Shown: one piece after another, positions 22,820 through 30,989 of the stretch
Numbering within the stretch: position 1 is the stretch's first letter
Layout of the letters: each line of letters opens with the position of its first letter
Assembly: GCA_019118245.1 (NCBI GenBank)
Contig: DWZJ01000051.1
Location: 1-37,439 of the forward strand
Direction of reading: 5' to 3'
Length of the DNA: 37,439 bases
From: Candidatus Oscillibacter excrementigallinarum
Lineage (GTDB): Bacteria; Bacillota; Clostridia; Oscillospirales; Oscillospiraceae
Position numbers and translations under genes: made by a program
The notes under the pieces: model-generated
Databases searched by the model: none
What the model saw: the letters and a program-made list of their open reading frames with translations, nothing else
Told to the model about the DNA's origin: nothing

Positions 22820-24238
22820 ATGGAACATATGGATTGGAAACACAGTCTGCGGGAGGCCGCGGGACGCCATTCCTCCCGCCGGGGCGCCTTCTCCGCCGGA
22901 CTGACGGCCCTGGCCGTGGTGGCGGTGCTGGTGTTCAACCTGCTGCTGGCTCAGCTCCCGGAGCAGTGGGCCCAGATCGACCTGACGGGCAGCGGCATCT
23001 ACAACATCTCCGACACCTCCCGGGAGTACCTGGCGGGGCTGGAGGATGACGTGGTGATCCACGTGCTCACGAACAAGGACACCCTGGACACCCGGATCGT
23101 CCGTTTCCTGGACATCTACACGGACCTCAGCGGCCGCCTGTCCCTGGAGTACACGGATCCCACGGTCTATCCCTCCGTGCTGTCGGAGTACGGCGTGGAG
23201 GCGGACACCATCGTGGTCACCTGCGAGGCCACCGGCCGGCAGGAGTCCTTTGACATCAGCGATATCATCGGGTATGATATGATGTCGTATTACTATTACG
23301 GCACGTACACCGAGACAGACTTCGACGGCGAGAGCCTGCTGACCTCCGCTATCGACGGCGTGCTCACCGGCACCACCCGGACCATCTATGAGACCACCGG
23401 CCACAACGAGACCGCCGTTCCCATCAGCGTGGGCGAGCGGTTCACCCGGCTCCACATCTCCCTGGAGCGAATCAACCTGCTGACAGACGGCGGCATTCCG
23501 GACGACTGCTCCCTGCTGATCATCAACGAGCCGGATGAGGATCTGGCGGATGACGAGCTGGACATGATCCTGGAGTATCTGGCAGAGGGCGGCCAGGTGA
23601 TCTACAACATGGCCGGGGAACTGGTGGACCTGCCCAACTTCAACACCCTCTGTGAGACGTATGGGATGTCCGTGGTGGACGGCATAATCGGCGACTTTGT
23701 TCAGGGGTACCAGAAAAATCCCACATTGTTCTTCCCAGAAGTTAACACCTCTGTTGACTCTGCTAATAATCTCATGAGTAATTCTATGATTCTATTCAAT
23801 TATTCAAGAGGATTTACCTTAACGGAGCCATCCCGAAATACAATTAAAGTCCAGTCATTTTTAACAACCTCTTCAGACTGCTACGCGGTAGTGGATAAAG
23901 ACCATATGATCCAGGGCTCCTACGTGGTAGGCGCCGTGGCCACGGAGGAGATCGACGAGGACACCACCGCCCGGCTGACCGTGTACGGCGCCGACTCCCT
24001 CATCAACTCCGATATTTACAATGGTTTCTCAAATGTAGACAACGTGGACCTCTTCATCCACTCCGCCACCGTGGGCTTTGACGATGTGTCCGCCATCTCC
24101 ATCGAGCCGGTGAGCCTGCTGACGCCCACCAACACCATCACCTCCGGCGGCATCTGGGGCCTGCTGTTCATCCTGGTGATCCCCGCGGCCCTGCTGATCT
24201 ACGGCTTTGTCCGCTGGATGCACCGCCGGAAACTGTAA
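22820..24238 (+). CDS. GldG-like ABC transporter auxiliary protein
   Basis: A 472-residue protein with a membrane span near residues 27-46, a large extracytoplasmic region and a second span close to the C-terminus (about 445-465), followed by a basic tail. The mature part shows the GldG/ABC_transp_aux pattern: DLTGSGIYNISDTSREYLAGL, the thioredoxin-like region with DPTVYPSVLSEYGV, and ETTGHNE. In the Gld system this subunit sits with the ATPase and permease; its biochemical role is not known. Odd: bases about 23720-23880, and a short stretch near 24010-24040, are markedly AT-rich with different codon choice from the rest, suggesting mosaic origin. The ATG at 22820 follows GAGGAGG; a second ATG lies three codons later. 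Confidence 0.9.
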   Translation: MEHMDWKHSLREAAGRHSSRRGAFSAGLTALAVVAVLVFNLLLAQLPEQWAQIDLTGSGIYNISDTSREYLAGLEDDVVIHVLTNKDTLDTRIVRFLDIYTDLSGRLSLEYTDPTVYPSVLSEYGVEADTIVVTCEATGRQESFDISDIIGYDMMSYYYYGTYTETDFDGESLLTSAIDGVLTGTTRTIYETTGHNETAVPISVGERFTRLHISLERINLLTDGGIPDDCSLLIINEPDEDLADDELDMILEYLAEGGQVIYNMAGELVDLPNFNTLCETYGMSVVDGIIGDFVQGYQKNPTLFFPEVNTSVDSANNLMSNSMILFNYSRGFTLTEPSRNTIKVQSFLTTSSDCYAVVDKDHMIQGSYVVGAVATEEIDEDTTARLTVYGADSLINSDIYNGFSNVDNVDLFIHSATVGFDDVSAISIEPVSLLTPTNTITSGGIWGLLFILVIPAALLIYGFVRWMHRRKL

Positions 24239-24254
24239 GAAGGAGCACACAAGC

Positions 24255-25295
24255 ATGAATCGTTCGCAGAAAAAGACGCTGTTCCTCCTGGTGGGGATCA
24301 TCGTGGTGCTGGCCGTCATTCTGGCGGTGGTCACCGCCGTCCGCCGCTCCAATGAGGAGCGGGCCGCAGAGGAGGAGGCCGCCCAGGACGCCGCCAGCGT
24401 CATCACGGAGACCGAGGCCACCTACTCCGCCCTGTCCTATGACAACGGCACCGCCACCCTGTCCTTCCACCTGGACGAGTCCGGAAAGTGGGTCTGGTCC
24501 GATGACCCGGAGTTCCCCCTGGACGACTCCACGATCCAGTCCATCCTGTCGCTTCTTACCAACCTCAAGCCCCAGCAGACCATCACTGAGGGAGACACCC
24601 TGGAGGCCTATGGCCTGGACCAGCCCGCCGCCACCCTGACGGCCACGAAGCCGGACGGCGGCACGCTGACCATCGCCCTGGGCAACACCACCACCGACGG
24701 CAACAGCTACTATATGCTGATGGACGGCCAGGAGAGCCCGGTGTATATCATCTCCAACTCACTGTACACGGAGATGTCCAAAACCATCTATGAGATGTGC
24801 GACCTGCCGGAGCTCCCGGCCCTGACGGAGGAGAACATCCAGTCCGTCACCGTGGAGGGCGCCGCCAGCACCCTGCTGCGGCCCATTGACAAGGAGACCT
24901 CCACCGACGAGGAGACCGGGGAGGAGACGGTCACCGTCACCTGGGCCGCCGGCGGCGAGGATGTCACCGGCAACGCGGATACCGCCTCCCTGCTGGCTGA
25001 GCTGGGCGCCCTGGCAGTCACCAAGTGCGTGGACTACAAGCCCACGGACGAGGCGGCGTCCCTGTGCGGCTTCGATTCCCCCCAGGCCACGGTCACGGTC
25101 CTCTATTTGGACGAGACCGGCCAGGAGCAGACGCTGGTGCTGACCTTCGGCAGTGAGAACCTGGACCAGACCGGCTACTATGTCTGTGTCGGCGAGGACA
25201 CCACCATCTACCAGATGGACACCGCCGCCGTGGACACCATCCTCTCCGTGGCGGAGAGCGGACTGGTCCCGGCGGACAGCGCCGCGCAAGAATAA
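24255..25295 (+). CDS. DUF4340 domain protein
   Basis: A 346-residue protein with one N-terminal span (about residues 9-29, LFLLVGIIVVLAVILAVV) and a long outside part rich in Thr, Asp and Glu. Repeating beta units such as YSALSYDNGTATLSFHLDESGKWVW and the later YGLDQPAATLTATKPDGGTLTIALGN are characteristic of DUF4340, a family regularly encoded next to GldG-like proteins. The function is unknown; an association with the ABC complex on the outer face of the membrane is inferred from gene order and topology. The ATG at 24255 follows AAGGAG. It is the last transporter gene before a folded 270-base spacer. Confidence 0.88.
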   Translation: MNRSQKKTLFLLVGIIVVLAVILAVVTAVRRSNEERAAEEEAAQDAASVITETEATYSALSYDNGTATLSFHLDESGKWVWSDDPEFPLDDSTIQSILSLLTNLKPQQTITEGDTLEAYGLDQPAATLTATKPDGGTLTIALGNTTTDGNSYYMLMDGQESPVYIISNSLYTEMSKTIYEMCDLPELPALTEENIQSVTVEGAASTLLRPIDKETSTDEETGEETVTVTWAAGGEDVTGNADTASLLAELGALAVTKCVDYKPTDEAASLCGFDSPQATVTVLYLDETGQEQTLVLTFGSENLDQTGYYVCVGEDTTIYQMDTAAVDTILSVAESGLVPADSAAQE

Positions 25296-25567
25296 GCATT
25301 GTCCTTTTTCCTTCCCGTATGGTACAATGGCTGCAGAGCAGCCATTGTACCACTTGGCAGGACGTCCGGTCTCGCCGCAAAGCGGCGGGAGGACGTCTTC
25401 CATTGCCGAGATGACACCCGGCTCGTCCCTGCGGGACAACCGCCGGGATGTCAAAGTACCATGTCCGCTTGCGGACATGGTACAATCAGAGGGGGGAGCC
25501 CCCGGGGCTCCCCCCCTTCTGCATCCCCCGGACCTGCGGTGTCCGGGGTCCCAATGGAGGTGATCTC
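25296..25567 (+). repeat. Structured spacer between DUF4340 and response regulator genes
   Basis: No gene; a chain of strong hairpins: 25320-25352 (15-bp perfect stem TGGTACAATGGCTGC/GCAGCCATTGTACCA, loop AGA), CGCCGC/GCGGCG near 25375, 25456-25483 (13-bp perfect stem GTACCATGTCCGC/GCGGACATGGTAC), 25491-25515 (GGGGGGAGCC/GGCTCCCCCC) and 25526-25548 (CCCCGGAC/GTCCGGGG). ATGGTACAAT occurs as a direct repeat at 25319-25328 and 25477-25486. There is no T tract after any stem. It resembles a dispersed intergenic element more than a terminator. The response regulator's ribosome binding site is the last part. Confidence 0.6.
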
Positions 25568-26251
25568 ATGCGTGTACTGGTGGTGGAGGATGAGGTCCGC
25601 CTGGCGGCCACGCTCCAGGACCTGCTGGAGCTGAACGGCTACACGGTGGACGTCTGCCACGACGGGGAGTCCGGCCTGGACAACGCCCTGACGGCCATCT
25701 ATGATGTAATCCTGCTGGATGTGATGCTGCCCAAGCTGGACGGCTTCACGGTCCTGCGCCGGCTCCGGGCGGAGGGCAGCACCACGCCGGTGCTGATGCT
25801 CACTGCCCGCTCCGACCTGTCCGACCGGGTGAACGGCCTGGACTTCGGCGCGGACTACTATCTCACCAAACCCTTTGAGCCCAAGGAGCTGCTGGCCTGC
25901 GTCCGGGCCCTGACCCGCCGCCAGCCGGAGCTGCGGCAGACCGACGCCCTGGAATACGGGGACCTGCGGCTGGAGAAGAGCTCCTTCACCCTCTTCTGCG
26001 GAGACCGCTCCGTGCGGCTGAGCCGGAAGGAATTCGACATGATGGAGATGCTGATGCTGAACCAGAAGCTGGTCATCACCAAGGAAAAGCTGCTGCTGAA
26101 GGTCTGGGGCTACGAGTCCGACGCGGAGGACAACAACGTGGAGGTATATATCTCCTTCCTGCGGAAAAAGCTGGAGCATCTCCACTCCCAGGTGAAGATC
26201 CGGACCATCCGGATGGTGGGCTACTGTCTGGAGACGCCGGAGGAATCCTAG
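25568..26251 (+). CDS. OmpR-family response regulator
   Basis: A 227-residue two-domain regulator. The receiver has the acidic pair in VVEDE, the phosphorylated Asp51 in ILLDVMLP, Thr in LMLTAR and Lys in YLTKPFEP. The C-terminal winged helix (about 130-225) includes LSRKEFDMMEMLMLN and the recognition segment NNVEVYISFLRKKLE. The ATG at 25568 follows GGAGG. The partner kinase begins 67 bp downstream. Because it directly follows the Gld-type ABC genes it may control them or respond to the same cue; that link is inference. There is no sign of a promoter within the folded spacer upstream. Confidence 0.94.
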   Translation: MRVLVVEDEVRLAATLQDLLELNGYTVDVCHDGESGLDNALTAIYDVILLDVMLPKLDGFTVLRRLRAEGSTTPVLMLTARSDLSDRVNGLDFGADYYLTKPFEPKELLACVRALTRRQPELRQTDALEYGDLRLEKSSFTLFCGDRSVRLSRKEFDMMEMLMLNQKLVITKEKLLLKVWGYESDAEDNNVEVYISFLRKKLEHLHSQVKIRTIRMVGYCLETPEES

Positions 26252-26318
26252 TTTTCCACAAACTTCACATTTTTCCACTTTTCCACAGAGTTTTCGACAG
26301 AAGGGGAGGTGATCTCCC
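26252..26318 (+). other. Spacer with three TTTTCCAC motifs
   Basis: TTTTCCACA (26252-26260), TTTTCCAC (26271-26278) and TTTTCCACA (26279-26287) occur within 36 bases between the regulator and kinase genes. They resemble the DnaA box TTATCCACA with one change. The spacing is irregular and no other origin feature is present. Confidence 0.35.
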
Positions 26319-27545
26319 ATGATCCGAAAATTACAGATCAAATTCGTGGCCATGTGCATGGTGCTGGTGACGGCGGTGCTGGCCGTGGTGTTTGTTGCGG
26401 TGTTCTTTTCCGCCAAGCAGAACACGGAGGTCATCAGCCACCAGGTGCTGGAGCGGGTCATGCAGGAGGACACGCTCAGCGGCCGGCCGGACCTGGGGCC
26501 CAACCGGGACGGGGAAGATGTCCTGCTGCCCTATTTCACCGTGAATCTCTGGGACAGCAACGGCGTATACCGGGCCTTCGTCACCGGCGGGACGTATGCC
26601 AATCTGCAGGACACGGCGGAGCTGGAGGCCATCCTCTCCGACTGTCTCCGGCAGAACCAGCCGGAGGGGACCATCCGCAGCTATGGCCTGCGGTATATGC
26701 GCCAGGACTACGGGCTGTACCAGCGCATCGCCTTTGTGGATATGTCCATGGAGCAGGCCACTCTCCAGGAGCTCATGGGCTCCTATCTGCAGATCGGCCT
26801 GGCGGCGCTGGTCCTGCTGCTGGGGGTCTCCATCCTGCTGGCCCGGTGGGCCACCCGTCCGGTGGCCAAGGCCTGGCAGCAGCAGCGGCAGTTCCTGTCG
26901 GACGCCTCCCACGAGCTGAAAACGCCGCTGACCGTCATCCTCTCCAACGCGGAGCTGCTGGAGGCGGCGCCGCTGGATCCCCGCCCGGCCCGGTGGGCGG
27001 ACAACATCCGCTCCGAGGCCAAGCAGATGAAGTCCCTGGTGGAGGAGATGCTGACCCTGGCCCGGGCGGACAACGCGGCGCCCACGGCGGTGATGGCAGA
27101 GGTCTCCCTCTCGGATCTGGCCACGGACTGTGCCCTGGCCTTTGAGCCGGTGGCCTTTGAGGCGGGGAAGCCCCTGGAGAGCGACATAGCGCCGGACGTG
27201 ACGGTCACCGGCGACGGGGACAAGCTGCGCCAGCTGGTGGGCGTGCTGCTGGACAACGCCATCAAGTACGGCCGGGCGGGCGGCACCATCACCCTGACCC
27301 TGCGGCGGACGGACCGGCAGGCCCGGCTGACGGTCTCCAACCCCGGGGACCCCATCCCGCCGGAGCAGCTGGGCCGCCTGTTCGAGCGGTTCTACCGGGC
27401 GGACGCCTCCCGGGGGGAGCAGTCGGGCTTTGGCCTGGGGCTGCCCATCGCCGCCGCCATCACGTCGGAGCACAAGGGGACGCTGAAGGCGGAGAGCGAC
27501 CAGGTCTCCACCCGGTTCCTCTTCACCATGCCGCTGAAAAAATAG
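26319..27545 (+). CDS. Sensor histidine kinase
   Basis: A 408-residue membrane kinase paired with the preceding regulator. Two spans (about 8-30 and 156-176) enclose a ~125-residue outside sensor part. The HisKA helix has DASHELKTPLT with the phosphorylated His198; the ATP-binding domain has the N box LLDNAIKYG, the F box FERFYR and the G box SGFGLGLPIA. The ATG at 26319 follows GGGGAGGTGA. The signal is unknown. A terminator follows at once, so the regulator-kinase pair ends the transcript that may begin with the ABC genes. Confidence 0.93.
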   Translation: MIRKLQIKFVAMCMVLVTAVLAVVFVAVFFSAKQNTEVISHQVLERVMQEDTLSGRPDLGPNRDGEDVLLPYFTVNLWDSNGVYRAFVTGGTYANLQDTAELEAILSDCLRQNQPEGTIRSYGLRYMRQDYGLYQRIAFVDMSMEQATLQELMGSYLQIGLAALVLLLGVSILLARWATRPVAKAWQQQRQFLSDASHELKTPLTVILSNAELLEAAPLDPRPARWADNIRSEAKQMKSLVEEMLTLARADNAAPTAVMAEVSLSDLATDCALAFEPVAFEAGKPLESDIAPDVTVTGDGDKLRQLVGVLLDNAIKYGRAGGTITLTLRRTDRQARLTVSNPGDPIPPEQLGRLFERFYRADASRGEQSGFGLGLPIAAAITSEHKGTLKAESDQVSTRFLFTMPLKK

Positions 27546-27552
27546 CGCCATC

Positions 27553-27587
27553 AAGAAGGGCTTTCCTGCCTGGGAAGCCCTTCTTTT
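27553..27587 (+). terminator. Terminator after the first kinase
   Basis: AAGAAGGGCTT (27553-27563) pairs with AAGCCCTTCTT (27575-27585), with two further C-G pairs inside and T residues following. It separates the two two-component systems. Confidence 0.85.
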
Positions 27588-27600
27588 CTGCCGTTTCAAA

Positions 27601-27662
27601 TCGTAAGAAATCTGTAAGGAATTTGTCCGGGTCTTTGTAAGAAAGTCCCGGTATGCTATGAT
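27601..27662 (+). promoter_or_regulatory. Promoter region of the second two-component system with direct repeats
   Basis: Three similar boxes, GTAAGAAA (27603-27610), TGTAAGGA (27613-27620) and TGTAAGAAA (27636-27644), precede a TATGAT (27657-27662); TTTGTA (27634-27639) lies 17 bases ahead of it as a weak -35. Direct repeats next to a poor -35 are typical of sites activated by OmpR-type regulators, so autoregulation by the next gene is likely, by inference. Confidence 0.5.
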
Positions 27663-27682
27663 CAGCTCAAGGAGGGATCGAG

Positions 27683-28390
27683 ATGAATGACTGCGTCCTG
27701 GTGGTGGACGACGATCCGGAGATCGTGGGGGCCATCGCCATCACCCTGGAGCGGGAGGGATACCGGGTCCTGCGGGCCTACAACGGCATGGAGGCCCTGG
27801 ACCTGGCCATGGATCCGGCGGTGCGGCTGATCCTCATCGACGTGATGATGCCCAGGCTGGACGGCCTGTCCGCCCTGCTGCGCATCCGGGAGAAGCGGAA
27901 TCTGCCGGTGATCGTCCTCTCCGCCAAAAGCGAGGACACGGACAAGATCCTGGGCCTGTCCATGGGGGCGGACGACTATATCACCAAGCCCTTCAACCCC
28001 CAGGAGCTGGCGGCCCGGGTCCGGAGCCAGCTGCGGCGGTACACCCTGCTGGGGGACGTCCACGCGGAGGAGCGGCGGGGCCTCATCGTCAACGGCCGCC
28101 TCACCTACGACCCGGACCGCCGGGAGCTGCGGGCGGACGGAGAGGTGGTGAGGCTCACCGCCACGGAGACCAAGATCGTGGACCTGCTGATGCGCAACCC
28201 CGGCCGTGTCTTTCCGGCGGAGGAGATCTACCGCCGGGTGTGGGACGAGGAGGCGGCCTACGCCTGCGAGAACACGGTGATGGTCCACATCCGGCGCATC
28301 CGGGAGAAGATCGAACTCAATCCCAAGGAGCCAGATTATATCAAGGTGGTGTGGGGAATTGGATACAAAATGGAACAGCACGGGTCCTGA
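27683..28390 (+). CDS. OmpR-family response regulator, VanR-like
   Basis: A 235-residue regulator. The receiver carries the Asp cluster VVDDDPE, the phosphorylated Asp53 in LILIDVMMP, Ser in IVLSAKSED and Lys in YITKPFNP. The DNA-binding domain ends with NTVMVHIRRIREKIE and DYIKVVWGIGYKME, the pattern of the VanR/RegX3 type. The ATG at 27683 follows AAGGAGGG. The kinase gene overlaps its 3' end by 32 bases in another frame. No resistance or envelope gene that would identify its regulon lies next to it. Confidence 0.94.
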   Translation: MNDCVLVVDDDPEIVGAIAITLEREGYRVLRAYNGMEALDLAMDPAVRLILIDVMMPRLDGLSALLRIREKRNLPVIVLSAKSEDTDKILGLSMGADDYITKPFNPQELAARVRSQLRRYTLLGDVHAEERRGLIVNGRLTYDPDRRELRADGEVVRLTATETKIVDLLMRNPGRVFPAEEIYRRVWDEEAAYACENTVMVHIRRIREKIELNPKEPDYIKVVWGIGYKMEQHGS

Positions 28391-30704
28391 CGACGGCCTG
28401 GAACAGATGGTGGCCGGCCAGGTCCAGGAGGCCCTGGCCGGCGCGGAGGACGCCCCCGGCGTGGTGAAGGTCCGGGTCCCGGGAAAGACCGCCGGGAGAC
28501 TGCGGGCGGCGGCCGGGCTGCTGGCCCTGGTGCTGGGCGTCAGCCTGGTACTGGGGAGCCTGGGGCAGACGGCGGGCCGCCTGGCCAGCGGGGCGGACGG
28601 TGCCTCTTTTGGCACCGGGTGGTGGAGCGCCGACTGGCAGGAGACGCCCGCCTTCCGGCGGGAGATCTCCCAGCGGCTGCGGGCCTTTCTGGTCATGGCC
28701 ACCGGCGGTGAGCTGGACTGGTGGGACGCCGCTTCCGGGGATTCCTATGTGATCTCCGAATCCAGTGGCGTCTGGTACACCTGGGGCACCACGGATACTG
28801 CCACGGAGGATCTCACCGTCGAGGATAGCGCCGCGCCGGACGCGGACTATGCGGCGGACAAAAATCTCCTCTACCGGGTCCGGGGGACAGGGGAGGACGC
28901 CTCCTACAGCAACGCACCGGCGGATCTGATCCTCTCCTCCAGCTGGACCGCGCCGGAGGGCTACAACTTCCTGCTGACCTTCCAGGACGGCACCGTCACC
29001 ATCACCAAGGACGGGGAGCCGGTGGACGTATACGGCGGCGGGTTTTACACAGAGGATTCCCTGTGGGACGTCCCCGGGTATGAAAATTTCACCGCCGGGG
29101 AGGACGTGGCCGGCGTGACCGTCTATATGGCTGTCCGGCAGGAGCCGGTTCCCTATGTCCAGCTGACCGGCGACGGGGCATCCCGCTCCTATGACGACCT
29201 CTACGGCCTGTACCAGCGCATCCAAGAGATGCAGAGGTTTTACCTGCTGCGGGCTGTGCTGTGCGTGCTCGGCATTGCGTATTTGGTGAGCACCCGTCTC
29301 CTGCGGGCGGACCGGCGGCGGGCGGAGGCCCGGCTGGCCGCCCTGACCCGGCACGTGCCCGGGGAGATGTGGTGGCTGGCGGCAATTCTGGCCCTTCTCA
29401 CCATGGTCTTTTCCGGAGGATACAACGGCGACTCGCCCTTTGATCTCTGGTACTACGGCTGGATGGGCTCCTCTCTGACGGACGCCCTGCGCCTTCTGGC
29501 GCTGCTGACCGCCAATACCCCGGCTCTCCTGGTGCTGGTGTGGGCCCTGTGGCTCCGGCACATCACCCGGAAAAACACGGAGCCGGACCAGCGGTGGAGC
29601 CTGCTGGGGGCGCTGAAAAATGCTCTGCTGGCAAGAGATCTAAAGCTGCCGGTGCAGAAGCGGCTCCGGCGGTGCGCTGCGGCTGGAATTTTCTCTCTTA
29701 TCCTGATTCCAATCGGTGCGTCTCCTGCGATCCTCTCTATTTTGGATCGTGTATTTTATGCTTCCTATGCGCCAGTCTGGTATGTTTTGCTGCTTTTCTT
29801 TCTTCTGCTCTATATTCTCCTCTTTTGCTGGACCATTTTTTCCTATCGACACATCACAAGGACTGCCCGGGACATCGGCCTGCTGGCGGACCAGGTGACG
29901 GCCATCCGGGACGGAGACCTGGAGACGCCCCTGGACCTGCCGGCGGACGCGGACCTCCGCCAGACGGCGGAGCAGCTGAACGACATCCAGGCGGGCCTCC
30001 ATCGGGCCCTGGCGGAGCAGACCCGCAGTGAGCGGATGAAGGTGGAGCTGATCTCCAACGTGTCCCACGACCTGAAAACGCCCCTGACCTCCGTGCTCTC
30101 CTACGCGGAGCTGCTGCGCCAGGAGCCCCTGGAGGGGGCGGCGGCGGACTACGCCCGGATCATCGACGAGAAGGCCCACCGGCTCTCCGCCATGGTCCAG
30201 GACGTGTTCGAGGTCAGCAAGGCCGCCTCCGGCCAGCTGCCGGTGCAGCTGGAGCGGCTGGACTTTGCAAAGCTCCTGCGGCAGACCCTGGCGGACCTGG
30301 AAGGGCCCATCTCCCAAAGCGGCCTGACCTTCAAGGTGGACCTGCCGGAGCAGGCGGTGATGATCACAGCGGACGGCCGGCGGCTGTACCGGGTGTTCCA
30401 GAACCTCATCGACAACGCCCTGAAATACGCCCTGGAGGGCAGCCGGATCTATTTGACGCTGAAAACGGCGGAGGGCCGGGCGGTGGCCAGCCTCCGGAAC
30501 ACCTCCCGGGAGGAGCTGCCCGACGGTGTGGACCTGACGGCCCGGTTCGTCCGGGGCGACGCCAGCCGCACCGACGGCGGCAGCGGTCTGGGCCTCTCCA
30601 TCGCCAGCTCCTTCACCGAGGCCTGCGGCGGCGCATTCCGGGTGGAGACTTTGGCGGACCTGTTCACCGCCGTGGTGTCCTTCCCCCTGGCGGACGGAGA
30701 ATAG
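28359..30704 (+). CDS. Large multi-span sensor histidine kinase
   Basis: A 781-residue kinase, much longer than typical VanS-type partners. Residues 1-48 are cytosolic, then a span (about 50-67), a ~225-residue outside region, and about five more spans between residues 296 and 495. A HAMP-like linker is followed by HisKA (SNVSHDLKTPLT, His570) and an ATPase domain (LIDNALKYA, GSGLGLSIASSF). The best start is TTG at 28359, inside the regulator gene; the first ATG (28407) lacks a ribosome binding site. Bases about 29684-29870, coding the last two spans, are AT-rich with codon use unlike the flanks. The signal is unknown; the multi-span arrangement suggests sensing within or at the membrane. Confidence 0.88.
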   Translation: MDTKWNSTGPDDGLEQMVAGQVQEALAGAEDAPGVVKVRVPGKTAGRLRAAAGLLALVLGVSLVLGSLGQTAGRLASGADGASFGTGWWSADWQETPAFRREISQRLRAFLVMATGGELDWWDAASGDSYVISESSGVWYTWGTTDTATEDLTVEDSAAPDADYAADKNLLYRVRGTGEDASYSNAPADLILSSSWTAPEGYNFLLTFQDGTVTITKDGEPVDVYGGGFYTEDSLWDVPGYENFTAGEDVAGVTVYMAVRQEPVPYVQLTGDGASRSYDDLYGLYQRIQEMQRFYLLRAVLCVLGIAYLVSTRLLRADRRRAEARLAALTRHVPGEMWWLAAILALLTMVFSGGYNGDSPFDLWYYGWMGSSLTDALRLLALLTANTPALLVLVWALWLRHITRKNTEPDQRWSLLGALKNALLARDLKLPVQKRLRRCAAAGIFSLILIPIGASPAILSILDRVFYASYAPVWYVLLLFFLLLYILLFCWTIFSYRHITRTARDIGLLADQVTAIRDGDLETPLDLPADADLRQTAEQLNDIQAGLHRALAEQTRSERMKVELISNVSHDLKTPLTSVLSYAELLRQEPLEGAAADYARIIDEKAHRLSAMVQDVFEVSKAASGQLPVQLERLDFAKLLRQTLADLEGPISQSGLTFKVDLPEQAVMITADGRRLYRVFQNLIDNALKYALEGSRIYLTLKTAEGRAVASLRNTSREELPDGVDLTARFVRGDASRTDGGSGLGLSIASSFTEACGGAFRVETLADLFTAVVSFPLADGE

Positions 30705-30717
30705 ACGCCGATCGCAA

Positions 30718-30748
30718 AAAATCCCCCGTCCGATGGACGGGGGATTTT
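30718..30748. terminator. Terminator after the large kinase
   Basis: AAAATCCCCCGTCC (30718-30731) and GGACGGGGGATTTT (30735-30748) form a perfect 14-bp stem around GAT. It is usable in both directions. Confidence 0.9.
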
Positions 30749-30989
30749 GATTCACGATCAGGAGGCAACGCCCGGTCGTCTCCCCAGACACCAGGCCGAA
30801 GGGACGCGCCGGCAGCCGGGGAACAAGAGGATCGGCTCCGGTCCTCCGCAGGGGATCGTGATAGAGTCGTCTTCTCGTGATTAAGCATAGCAAATCTTTT
30901 CCACAGTGACAAGGAGGATGGTGTATAAGATTTTTTTCGTTTTTCCAAAGCTCCTTGGAATAGTTGTCAAATCATTAACGATTTGTGAA
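30749..30989. other. Spacer between convergent kinase and lipoprotein genes
   Basis: About 240 bases with no gene that I can support. GATCACGA-like and GATCGTGA sequences recur, but no strong stem is formed. Near the lipoprotein end, CAAATC and GATTTG enclose ATTAAC at about 30969-30986, a weak hairpin that might end transcription of the minus-strand lipoprotein gene. Confidence 0.4.

Noticed and set aside
25299-25567. Small proteins in several frames of the DUF4340-regulator spacer
   Set aside because: Three frames are open at once because the DNA is repetitive and GC-rich; none has a proper start or family similarity, and the hairpins explain the sequence better.
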